Made by a program: the position numbers and the translations under genes. A stretch of 64,000 bases of DNA. It comes from Halothermothrix orenii H 168 (GTDB lineage Bacteria > Bacillota > Halanaerobiia > Halanaerobiales > Halothermotrichaceae). Positions 9,247-15,619 of this stretch are shown here, piece after piece (positions within the stretch are counted from its first letter, which is position 1; each line of letters begins with the position of its first letter). The notes under the pieces were generated by a model. That model did no database searches, had not been told where the DNA came from, and worked only from the letters and a program-made list of their open reading frames with translations. The DNA is taken from NCBI RefSeq assembly GCF_000020485.1, contig NC_011899.1:345501-409500 (forward strand), given 5' to 3'.

Positions 9247-10113
9247 TTCCTGGCGTATTTTTAAAAGGGTTTCCCAGATGTTACCCTTCTGTTTGATTCT
9301 AGTTTCAATATTTTTAATATTGTAATTATCTGGATTGAGATCCGGGGTTATTTCTGACCATTTTAGAGGGGTAGAGACGGTGGCCTTACTGGTGGGCCTT
9401 AAAGAATAAGGGGCAGGAAGGGTTTTGGATTTACCGTTCTGTCGGTAATCTATATAAACCTTACCCTGCCTCTTATTTTTTCTCCATTCTACAGTAGCCT
9501 GTTCTGGTTTTAATTTGATTACCATTTCCGCTACATTTTGCAGGAAGCTTCTTATTTCTTTATAAGTGTATCTTGTTTTAACAGGAATATAAACATGAAG
9601 TCCCCTCTTGCCAGAGGTTTTCACAAATGACCTGACATTAAATTCATCCAGGATATTTTTAATGGTCAGGGCGATATCAACTACATCTTTCATAGATGAT
9701 TTAGATCCGGGATCCAGGTCAAATACAGCAAAATCAGGTTTATCAAGGTTAGTGGTAGTTGAAAACCAGGTATGTAGTTCTATTGAGGCCCGGTTAGCAA
9801 CCCAGACAAGGTCTGATAGTTTGTTTATAGTAACCCAGTTTATTATATCCTTTCGATGGCCCGAGAAAATACCATAAGTGGATAGCCAGTGGGGGGCATA
9901 ATCGGGGCAGTCTTTCTGATAAAATGATTTACCGTTAATTCCATCCGGGTAACTTTTCATGGACAGGGGGCGGTTTAAGAGGTATTCTTTAAGATAGGGA
10001 TACATATTTATATAGTAATTAATCAAATCACCTTTAGTATAACCCAGTTCAGGCCATAGGACCTTATCAAGATTGGTTAATTGAACATCGTGTTTACCGA
10101 TGGTAAGCTTCAA
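9172..10113 (-). CDS. LigD-type NHEJ polymerase (primase-polymerase domain), stand-alone
   Basis: Protein of 313 residues matching the LigD polymerase domain, which fills gaps and adds nucleotides at Ku-bound ends before ligation. Visible signatures: LTNLDKVLWPE near the N-terminus, the catalytic FDLDPG at 131-136 (Asp132, Asp134), TSGKRGLHVYIP, and IDYRQNG with the third acidic residue. It is separate from the ligase gene rather than fused. The TTG start follows AAGGAG. The last roughly 20 residues are a run of Leu/Phe/Gly encoded opposite the Lys tail of ku and are not part of the conserved fold. It follows the ligase gene by 24 bases on the same strand. Confidence 0.93.
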   Translation of the reverse strand: MKLTIGKHDVQLTNLDKVLWPELGYTKGDLINYYINMYPYLKEYLLNRPLSMKSYPDGINGKSFYQKDCPDYAPHWLSTYGIFSGHRKDIINWVTINKLSDLVWVANRASIELHTWFSTTTNLDKPDFAVFDLDPGSKSSMKDVVDIALTIKNILDEFNVRSFVKTSGKRGLHVYIPVKTRYTYKEIRSFLQNVAEMVIKLKPEQATVEWRKNKRQGKVYIDYRQNGKSKTLPAPYSLRPTSKATVSTPLKWSEITPDLNPDNYNIKNIETRIKQKGNIWETLLKIRQELPGLFLGLLLFLSFSLFGGLNTFL

Positions 10114-10137
10114 TTGATATACTCCTTCATATTTCCT

Positions 10138-11019
10138 TTATATTTTAAGTTTAACCACAAATCCATGCCGGAAAGTATTGTTACTGGTAATTTCAGTATA
10201 CTTAACTTTACATTGAATAGCCGGTTTTACCCATGATATCCCCTGTTTATGCCTGACTTTAAACGGGGGTTTTTTTACTTTTAGAGTAGGTAAAAAACGG
10301 AATAAGGCCTTTTTTTCAGCTTCATTCAGGGCTATTTTTACCCTGCCCATAAAGGATATTTTATTATTATCTTTTAAATATTTTCCCACTAATAAAGCCT
10401 CTTTATCCCTGGTAAAGCCTACAATTACAGCCGTTGTATACTGCCAGATTTTAATTTTGTACCAGTATTTACTCCGCTTAAATTCATAGGGAGAGTTAAC
10501 CTTTTTGGCGACAATTCCCTCCAGTCCTTCTTCTTCGGCCATTTCATATAATTCTTTACCCTTTTCTTTTATATATTTGGACCTTTTTAAGCGGTTACTT
10601 TCCTGAATATAATTCTGCAGTATTTTTTTTCTTTCAAGAAGGGGTGTCCTGGTTAAATCATTATTATTTAAACCCAGGATATCCCAGGTAATATATGTCA
10701 CTGGGTATTTAATATTACTTTTTTTCTGCCAGATACGGCCCTGCAGCTTTTCAAAGACAGGTTTTCCATCCCTGTTGAGGTAGCATATTTCACCATCAAG
10801 GACTGCGTTAGTTCCTTTGAACAATGAGGTTATTGACTTTAATTCAGAAAAATATGGGGTCAGGTTTTTTTGGTTGCGGCTCTGTAAGAGGAGGTTATTA
10901 TCATTAATAAATGCCAGGGCCCGGTAGCCGTCCCATTTTAGTTCAAAAATGTAATCAGGGGAATTAAATGGTTTTTCAATTTCAAATAAGAGCATGGGCT
11001 GGAGGGGAGGTTTTAACAT
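10138..11019 (-). CDS. ATP-dependent DNA ligase (LigD ligase domain), stand-alone
   Basis: Ligase of about 293 residues that seals nicks at joined ends using ATP. Motif I FELKWDGYRA carries the adenylated lysine (near residue 28-30); motif III is LDGEICYL, motif IV EGIVAKK, motif V WYKIK. The C-terminal OB-fold follows (AVIVGFTRDKEALLVGKY). No phosphoesterase domain is fused and none is encoded nearby. ATG at 11019 sits nine bases after AGGAAGGA; an in-frame TTG at 11025 is only three bases from it. It is first in a two-gene unit with the polymerase, convergent to ku. Confidence 0.93.
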   Translation of the reverse strand: MLKPPLQPMLLFEIEKPFNSPDYIFELKWDGYRALAFINDNNLLLQSRNQKNLTPYFSELKSITSLFKGTNAVLDGEICYLNRDGKPVFEKLQGRIWQKKSNIKYPVTYITWDILGLNNNDLTRTPLLERKKILQNYIQESNRLKRSKYIKEKGKELYEMAEEEGLEGIVAKKVNSPYEFKRSKYWYKIKIWQYTTAVIVGFTRDKEALLVGKYLKDNNKISFMGRVKIALNEAEKKALFRFLPTLKVKKPPFKVRHKQGISWVKPAIQCKVKYTEITSNNTFRHGFVVKLKI

Positions 11020-11034
11020 TTTCAAAAATCCTTC

Positions 11035-11066
11035 CTGAAAAAATAAGCGGGAATAACTCCCGCTTA
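11035..11066 (-). terminator. Terminator between the DUF1540 gene and ligD-type ligase
   Basis: On the minus strand AAGCGGGA, loop GTTAT, TCCCGCTT, then ATTTTTTC. It ends the DUF1540 transcript just before the ligase ribosome site, so the ligase gene probably has its own promoter or relies on read-through. Confidence 0.85.
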
Positions 11067-11079
11067 TAGGTAAATTTAA

Positions 11080-11265
11080 TTATTTATTACCAGGTTTAAA
11101 GGTCACACATTTTGTCTGGGCGGAATCGGAGGAATCCTTGCCCATCATTCCTACTTCCATATCATTTTCTCCGAGGAAGTTTTTGGCCACCTGAATAGTA
11201 TCGGCTTCACATTCCAGATCATTGTTGTAACGACAATTATCTACTGAGCATTTTACGTCAGTCAA
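11080..11265 (-). CDS. DUF1540 family small cysteine protein
   Basis: Protein of 61 residues with the DUF1540 pattern: VKCSVDNCRYNNDLECEADTI at the start and TKCVTFKP at the end, giving four Cys likely to bind metal. Family function is unknown; members are common in spore-forming and anaerobic Firmicutes. TTG start preceded by AAAGGAGGTGATACC. Its own terminator follows. Confidence 0.85.
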   Translation of the reverse strand: MTDVKCSVDNCRYNNDLECEADTIQVAKNFLGENDMEVGMMGKDSSDSAQTKCVTFKPGNK

Positions 11266-11314
11266 GGTATCACCTCCTTTATCTTATTTTTTCTCCAGAA
11301 GTATTAAATTATTC

Positions 11315-11515
11315 TCAACCCTGCTTAAGACGGTTAACAAATATATTAATATTATCATTATTGTCTTTTCTAACTTCTGTAACTTCAAAGTCTCCTGTGT
11401 GGTATTGGCCAGTATTAATTTTAATTTTTTCACCTATTCCAGGGATATCATTGATATTTCTCATTTCTGCTATTTTGGGGTAGCCCATTTTATTGAGGTA
11501 AACATTTACGGACAT
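11315..11515 (-). CDS. Small hypothetical protein
   Basis: About 66 residues, unrecognised. The middle reads IPGIGEKIKINTGQYHTGDFEVTEVRKD, then a short beta strand INIFVNRLKQG, which suggests a small beta-barrel. ATG at 11515 follows AAGGGTGAG; an in-frame GTG three codons upstream is the alternative. It may share a transcript with the DUF1540 gene 49 bases downstream. Confidence 0.6.
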   Translation of the reverse strand: MSVNVYLNKMGYPKIAEMRNINDIPGIGEKIKINTGQYHTGDFEVTEVRKDNNDNINIFVNRLKQG

Positions 11516-11564
11516 ATAACTCACCCTTATGTTTTTTATATTTCTCCTGGCTTAAAAAAGATAA

Positions 11565-11657
11565 GCCAACAGTGTTTACCCCCTGTTATTTTTTAAGAAA
11601 GGATAACACTGTTGGCAAATTATATTATCCCCCGTTTTCGGGATAATATTAGTTTTT
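11565..11657. terminator. Two hairpins between small minus-strand genes
   Basis: First, GCCAACAGTGTT (from 11565) pairs with AACACTGTTGGC (ending about 11615) around a 30-base loop. Second, ATATTATCCC / GGGATAATAT (about 11622-11649) followed on the plus strand by AGTTTTTT. The pair separates the Gln-rich gene from the small hypothetical gene and could stop transcription in both directions. Confidence 0.55.
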
Positions 11658-11681
11658 TATTGTATTTAAAAATGTTAGTTT

Positions 11682-12095
11682 TTAGGAACGATTACTTTTT
11701 TCTTCGTTTTTGTCTTTACCGGAAGTATACTGGGCTCCATACTGGTTAACACCTGTTCGCTGCTGCATGGTCGGGCTGTTTTCACTGAGACCGGAAATAG
11801 GATTAGTACTCCCCTGTCTATCTGGCTGGCCTGCCTCATAGCTGGTACCACTCTGGTTCTGGGTACTGTTAAAACCATACTGCTGGGGCTGGGTTGTATA
11901 CTGCCCCTGGTATTGTTCACCGTAATTTTGTTGGGGTTGGTACTGATTTTGACCTGATGTTTGACCAGGTTGATTCCTTAGATTACGGATGAGTTGTTCT
12001 GAACTTGATATTTGATGGTTGATTTGATTGATCATACTATTAATGTTCTGTCTCAATTGCCTTAAATTGTTCTCAATCTGGTTTAGCTGGTTCAT
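11682..12095 (-). CDS. Gln/Asn-rich low-complexity protein
   Basis: Protein of 137 residues, not recognised. Residues 1-40 form an amphipathic helix (NQLNQIENNLRQLRQNINSM); the rest is Gln/Asn/Gly/Tyr/Ser-rich and likely disordered (QNQYQPQQNYGEQYQGQ). Such tails occur in spore-coat and surface proteins, but no family motif is seen. ATG at 12095 is seven bases after AAAGGAGG; upstream in-frame codons back to 12143 lie across that ribosome site and are excluded. Monocistronic. Confidence 0.7.
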   Translation of the reverse strand: MNQLNQIENNLRQLRQNINSMINQINHQISSSEQLIRNLRNQPGQTSGQNQYQPQQNYGEQYQGQYTTQPQQYGFNSTQNQSGTSYEAGQPDRQGSTNPISGLSENSPTMQQRTGVNQYGAQYTSGKDKNEEKSNRS

Positions 12096-12266
12096 ACACA
12101 TTCCTCCTTTGTGATTTCTTGATTTATCTTTTAGTATGTTCAAAATTATGTAATTATATTAAAAAAATATGATTAATAAATAGTCTGTCTGACCATTTGA
12201 ATTGTTTAATTATTTGCTTAGTGGGTAAGATAATTATTAAAACGAATATAGCAAGGGAGGTTGTTT

Positions 12267-13073
12267 ATGGACTTTTTTGCAATTATATGGCTAATTTTTA
12301 TTATCATGACTTTTATCCCGGTCATAAAACAAAAAAGAATTGAAAAGGTCAGGGTAAGATTAATAAGAAAAATAGAGGATAAGACTAACTCTAAACTTAT
12401 TGCTTTAATTCATCGCCAGGAGGCGTTAAGTTTTCTGGGAATACCGTTCCGGAGGTTTATAAATATAGAGGATTCTGAAGATATACTAAGGGCCATAAGA
12501 ATGACATCAGATGACAAGAAAATTGTGATAGTTATTCATACGCCGGGAGGGCTTGTTCTAGCTGCTGAGCAAATAGCCCATGCCATAAAAAAACACCCTT
12601 CGAAGGTAACCGTTATTGTGCCCCATTATGCTATGTCAGGAGGGACTTTACTGGCTTTGGCGGCCGATGAAATAGTTATGGATGAAAATGCAGTTCTGGG
12701 GCCAGTTGATCCCCAGATTGGTAATTATCCAGCTCCTTCTATTGTTAAAGTTGTTGAAGAAAAAAGTGTAGATGAGATAGATGATAAGACTTTGATTCTG
12801 GGAGATGTAGCCCAGAAGGCCATAGTTCAGATAAAGGACCTGGTCAAAAAACTACTGGAAGGGAAAATGGATGAGGAAAAAGTAAACCGGGTGGCCGATG
12901 TTTTAACAGAGGGTTACTGGACCCATGATTATCCCATTACCGTAGAGAAGTTAAAGGGGCTGGGTATAAATGTCAGAACAGATTTATTTAAAGAAATATA
13001 CCAGCTTATGGAACTGTATCCCCAGGCAGGGCATCGAAGGCCATCGGTTCAGTATATAAATTCAATTCAGTAA
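12267..13073 (+). CDS. Membrane-anchored ClpP-fold serine protease (SDH proteinase family)
   Basis: Protein of 268 residues of the SDH proteinase/'serine dehydrogenase proteinase' family (crotonase-like ClpP fold). One N-terminal TM helix (about 4-20) anchors it with the protease domain inside the cell. IVIVIHTPGGLVLAAEQIA forms the oxyanion strand, and Ser124 in HYAMSGGTLLAL is the likely nucleophile, followed by MDENAVLGPVDPQIG as in SppA-like peptidases. Proposed role by family: membrane protein quality control or signal-peptide degradation. ATG at 12267 is six bases after AGGGAGG; an in-frame TTG at 12261 touches the ribosome site. Confidence 0.85.
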   Translation: MDFFAIIWLIFIIMTFIPVIKQKRIEKVRVRLIRKIEDKTNSKLIALIHRQEALSFLGIPFRRFINIEDSEDILRAIRMTSDDKKIVIVIHTPGGLVLAAEQIAHAIKKHPSKVTVIVPHYAMSGGTLLALAADEIVMDENAVLGPVDPQIGNYPAPSIVKVVEEKSVDEIDDKTLILGDVAQKAIVQIKDLVKKLLEGKMDEEKVNRVADVLTEGYWTHDYPITVEKLKGLGINVRTDLFKEIYQLMELYPQAGHRRPSVQYINSIQ

Positions 13074-13196
13074 TATGATTATTTTTATGTAGTAACAGAA
13101 AGGTAAACAATATAATACACTGCGTATAAAGGGTTCTGGGGAGAGAGGTATATTTCAGGGGTAACCTGTCAATAATTCATTACGGAGGTGGTGAGG

Positions 13197-13316
13197 TTGG
13201 AATTGTGCTTTTTCTGTGAAAAGATTAAAGAAATCAGGGAGAAACAGGGTAAGGATTATCTGGCTGACCTGTGTGAGGATTGTAAGAAAAAACTTCTGGA
13301 AGAAATTCTGAATTAA
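13197..13316 (+). CDS. 39-residue zinc-ribbon-like protein
   Basis: Short gene: TTG at 13197, eight bases after GGAGG (13184-13188), stop TAA at 13314-13316. The product has CxxC at residues 4-7 and CxxC at 26-29 with a charged helix between, as in a treble-clef or zinc-ribbon knuckle. Function unknown. It sits just before tRNA-Thr. The strong ribosome site and two clean CxxC pairs are why I count it as real. Confidence 0.65.
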   Translation: MELCFFCEKIKEIREKQGKDYLADLCEDCKKKLLEEILN

Positions 13317-13366
13317 ATAATTTTTATTGATTTTGTTTCTTAGATTTGCTAAAATAGTGAAGGAGA

Positions 13367-13442
13367 GCCGGTGTAGCTCAACTGGTAGAGCAGCTGAATC
13401 GTAATCAGCAGGTTGCGGGTTCAAGTCCTGTCACCGGCTCCA
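13367..13442 (+). tRNA. tRNA-Thr (anticodon CGT); integration target
   Basis: Acceptor GCCGGTG pairs with CACCGGC, discriminator T and encoded CCA follow. Anticodon stem GCTGA/TCAGC encloses ATCGTAA, anticodon CGT. The 3' 46 bases are repeated at 26454-26499, so this gene was the attachment site of the element that follows, and it was kept whole by integration. Confidence 0.96.
13397..13442 (+). repeat. attL core: tRNA-Thr 3' end, direct repeat copy 1
   Basis: Bases 13397-13442 match 26454-26499 at 45 of 46 positions (A at 13410 versus G at 26467). The repeat runs from the anticodon loop to the CCA end, the usual crossover zone for tyrosine integrases that use tRNA genes. Confidence 0.93.
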
Positions 13443-13491
13443 TTGATATGACTGGGATTATAGCAGTTTTTAAAAAGCATAAAAAACGCTT

Positions 13492-13513
13492 ACTACATCT
13501 ATTTTACATCTAT
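13492..13513 (+). repeat. Left arm-type integrase sites (two direct copies)
   Basis: ACTACATCTAT at 13492-13502 and TTACATCTAT at 13504-13513, about one helical turn apart. The same word occurs twice at the right end of the element (26305-26327) in the same orientation. This is the layout expected for arm sites bound by the N-terminal domain of the integrase. Confidence 0.6.
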
Positions 13514-13521
13514 TAAAAAAA

Positions 13522-13547
13522 CCCGGGAAAACCCGGGATATTTTTTT
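13522..13547. terminator. Terminator just inside the left end of the element
   Basis: CCCGGG, loop AAAA, CCCGGG, then ATATTTTTTT on the plus strand and a seven-T run on the minus strand as well. It can end the tRNA-Thr transcript and insulate the element from it, and stop minus-strand transcription from 14057. The rest of the 13548-14056 gap is AT-rich without a supportable gene, apart from the repeats listed separately. Confidence 0.8.
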
Positions 13548-13668
13548 ATTTATTTTTCCCTGGTTGGAGAAGATCCGGCCAAGGATTTTTTTATTTTAGG
13601 AGCTATATATTAATATTTGCTAAAAACCATATTAACCATATAAAACATATTTATTATTTAATTACTAG

Positions 13669-13790
13669 TCGATTTATTCGATAAATTCGATTAAATATTC
13701 TTTAGCCCTAACTGTATAGATTTTACCAGGTATTTTTTTACATAAATAAACATTAATTTATTTTTACAAGTATAGTCGATTTATTCGATT
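13669..13790. repeat. TCGATTTATTCGAT repeat cluster, left part of the element
   Basis: A 23-bp copy at 13669-13691 and a 15-bp copy TCGATTTATTCGATT at 13776-13790; both are preceded by AG. An inverted copy (22 of 23 identical) lies at 23672-23694, and further partial copies at 17900-17963. They are confined to the element. They could be iterons, operators or partition-type sites. Confidence 0.7.
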
Positions 13791-14056
13791 TAATAGATTT
13801 AATAGTAACTGCAATACTGACTAAAATAATATATTATATATGGGTATTATATCTTTTGGAAGGGATATGGCCCTTACCAGGGATTTTTATTTTTACTTAT
13901 ATGGACTATTTATACTATAAATACTCTAAAATAATTATTTTTTTTAAATTCCAACTACCCACAAATTGAGGGTAGTAGAAGGAAACCTGGTTATATCTAA
14001 AGATAGAATTGTATTTACTGAAGATGACAATTAACGGGGGATTTTAGTATATTTTT

Positions 14057-14926
14057 TTATTTAGTATTCTTATTTTTATGATACCAGGCATTTTTACGAC
14101 AACGAGGACTGCAGTATTTCCCTTTACTATCTTTAGCCCAGAAAATATTTTTACAATAATTACATTCTTTAAGATGTTGAAATTGTGAATTTCCATTTTC
14201 ATCTGTAGATATATCATCAAGAGTCATTAAATTATAAAGTTGAAAAAGTGCAGCATTTAGCTGGTTGTTATGAGTATAAATTTGTAACTTAAAAGTTTTA
14301 TCATCTTTATCAAAAGCTGGTTTAATTTTAAAATTGTTATCAAAACTATTATCAATGTAATATGTTAATGTTTCTTCAATATTTTTCCCAGGTATTGAGT
14401 AATTGGCTTTAAATTTATTAATTATTTTTTTATCTTTAGTCTTAATAGCAAACCATAATTTATAAAAACTGTAAAGACCAGCAATTTTAGAACGAAAATC
14501 ATTGATATTAACACCAAAAGTAAGCATATTATTTATTTTTTTTCTAGTATGATTTGTTTTTGCAAAGTCTATTTTTCCTATATAAGGCAAACCATATTTA
14601 TTTATCCATTCTTTTATATTTTTTAAAGGAATGGCTTTTTTTATTTTGTCCGGGTCCCATTCATTTTTATTTTTATCTGGTAAAGATTTTTTTACTAAAT
14701 TAATCAAAGATAATAATAGTTTAAAATTATTCATTGGATTTTTACCCTCAAAAGCATTTATTAGATCTTCATCTTTTAACTGCATTCCTTTACCTATAAT
14801 GTATTCCTTATTTTTAATTTTCTTCACCTTATAATTCTTAAACTTCACAGGGAAAACAGAAATTTCCAGAGAATTACCTAATTTTTTAATGTTTAAATCA
14901 TTAATGTTAACAGGTGTATTTGTCAT
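14057..14926 (-). CDS. Unknown protein with C-terminal zinc finger (CGNR-like)
   Basis: Protein of 289 residues, very rich in Lys, Asn and Ile. The only clear motif is at the C-terminus: ECNYCKNIFWAK then KYCSPRCRKNAWYHKNK, a Cys4 knuckle with a basic tail resembling the CGNR/DUF6076-type zinc finger that probably contacts nucleic acid. The first 245 residues are helical and unrecognised. It is transcribed away from the rest of the element, at its left end, next to the divergent XRE gene. In satellites this position often holds cargo such as phage-interference genes; that is inference from place only. ATG follows AAAAGGAGATGGTTTT. Confidence 0.7.
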   Translation of the reverse strand: MTNTPVNINDLNIKKLGNSLEISVFPVKFKNYKVKKIKNKEYIIGKGMQLKDEDLINAFEGKNPMNNFKLLLSLINLVKKSLPDKNKNEWDPDKIKKAIPLKNIKEWINKYGLPYIGKIDFAKTNHTRKKINNMLTFGVNINDFRSKIAGLYSFYKLWFAIKTKDKKIINKFKANYSIPGKNIEETLTYYIDNSFDNNFKIKPAFDKDDKTFKLQIYTHNNQLNAALFQLYNLMTLDDISTDENGNSQFQHLKECNYCKNIFWAKDSKGKYCSPRCRKNAWYHKNKNTK

Positions 14927-14985
14927 AAAACCATCTCCTTTTAAAAAAATATATCTGACTGACGGATATTTAGACGCAATTTATA

Positions 14986-15014
14986 TTGTATAAGTCTAGT
15001 ATAGCAGATATAAT
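14986..15014 (+). promoter_or_regulatory. Promoter of the XRE/primase operon
   Basis: TTGTAT (14986-14991), 17-base spacer, TATAAT (15009-15014), 45 bases before the XRE start. TAGAC at 14971 and GTCTA at 14995 form an imperfect inverted repeat over the -35 region, a possible operator in this divergent gap. Confidence 0.6.
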
Positions 15015-15058
15015 TTAATTAGTCAAACGACATGAGAGCAAAAAGGGAGGTGTGTCCT

Positions 15059-15256
15059 TTGAACAGAGTTAAAGAAATTAGAAACAAAAAGGATTTAACT
15101 TTATTAGACTTAGCAAAAAAGACGGATATTGCTACAAGTGATATTTCCCAGATCGAGAATGGAAAGAAATTTCCCTATCCTGGGTGGAGGAAAAGATTAA
15201 GCGAAGCCCTGGAAGTACCAGAAAAAGAACTATTCCCGGAAATTGACAAGGAGTGA
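15059..15256 (+). CDS. XRE-family HTH regulator
   Basis: Protein of 65 residues, a bare Cro/C1-type helix-turn-helix: NRVKEIRNKKDLTLLDLAKKTDIATSDISQIENGK, then PYPGWRKRLSEALEVPEKELFP. By family it binds an operator as a dimer and controls the neighbouring promoters. TTG at 15059 is eight bases after GGGAGG (15045-15050); the in-frame ATG at 15032 lies upstream of that site and is rejected. First gene of the rightward operon, divergent from the zinc-finger gene. Confidence 0.85.
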   Translation: MNRVKEIRNKKDLTLLDLAKKTDIATSDISQIENGKKFPYPGWRKRLSEALEVPEKELFPEIDKE

Positions 15257-15262
15257 TTTTTA

Positions 15263-15619
15263 ATGAAAAAAGAAAAGGCAAGGCAATGGCAAAATGAGCC
15301 TCTTCTCTTAGACGCAAAAGATCTCCAGCGAATATTAAGGATTAACAAAAACCATATATACCGGCTATTTAAGCAGGCCTCATTCCCTTCAATACAAATA
15401 GGGAAAAGATATGTAATAGAGAAAAATAACTTCAGGGAATGGCTAAACCAGCAAAGCCGGAAAAATGAATTTATCAGCAGCTATAAAACATTAACTCCAG
15501 ATGAGCAAAAACTTTATGAGAAAGCATTCTGGGAAGCGGTTAAATTCTTGAAGGATCGGGAGGCAGAACAACATGACAGAAGAGAAAAAGTTGCAAAACT
15601 TTTTAGCGAAACTGGATAA
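15263..15619 (+). CDS. Excisionase-type HTH (MerR-like winged helix) DNA-binding protein
   Basis: Protein of 118 residues. Residues 15-62 match the HTH_17/excisionase domain: LLLDAKDLQRILRINKNHIYRLFKQASFPSIQIGKRYVI followed by FREWLNQQ. Members act as recombination directionality factors or as regulators. A helical tail of 50 residues follows. ATG 6 bases after the XRE stop; its last 47 bases overlap the primase gene in another frame, so expression is probably coupled. Whether it serves the integrase at the far end is not shown. Confidence 0.8.
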   Translation: MKKEKARQWQNEPLLLDAKDLQRILRINKNHIYRLFKQASFPSIQIGKRYVIEKNNFREWLNQQSRKNEFISSYKTLTPDEQKLYEKAFWEAVKFLKDREAEQHDRREKVAKLFSETG

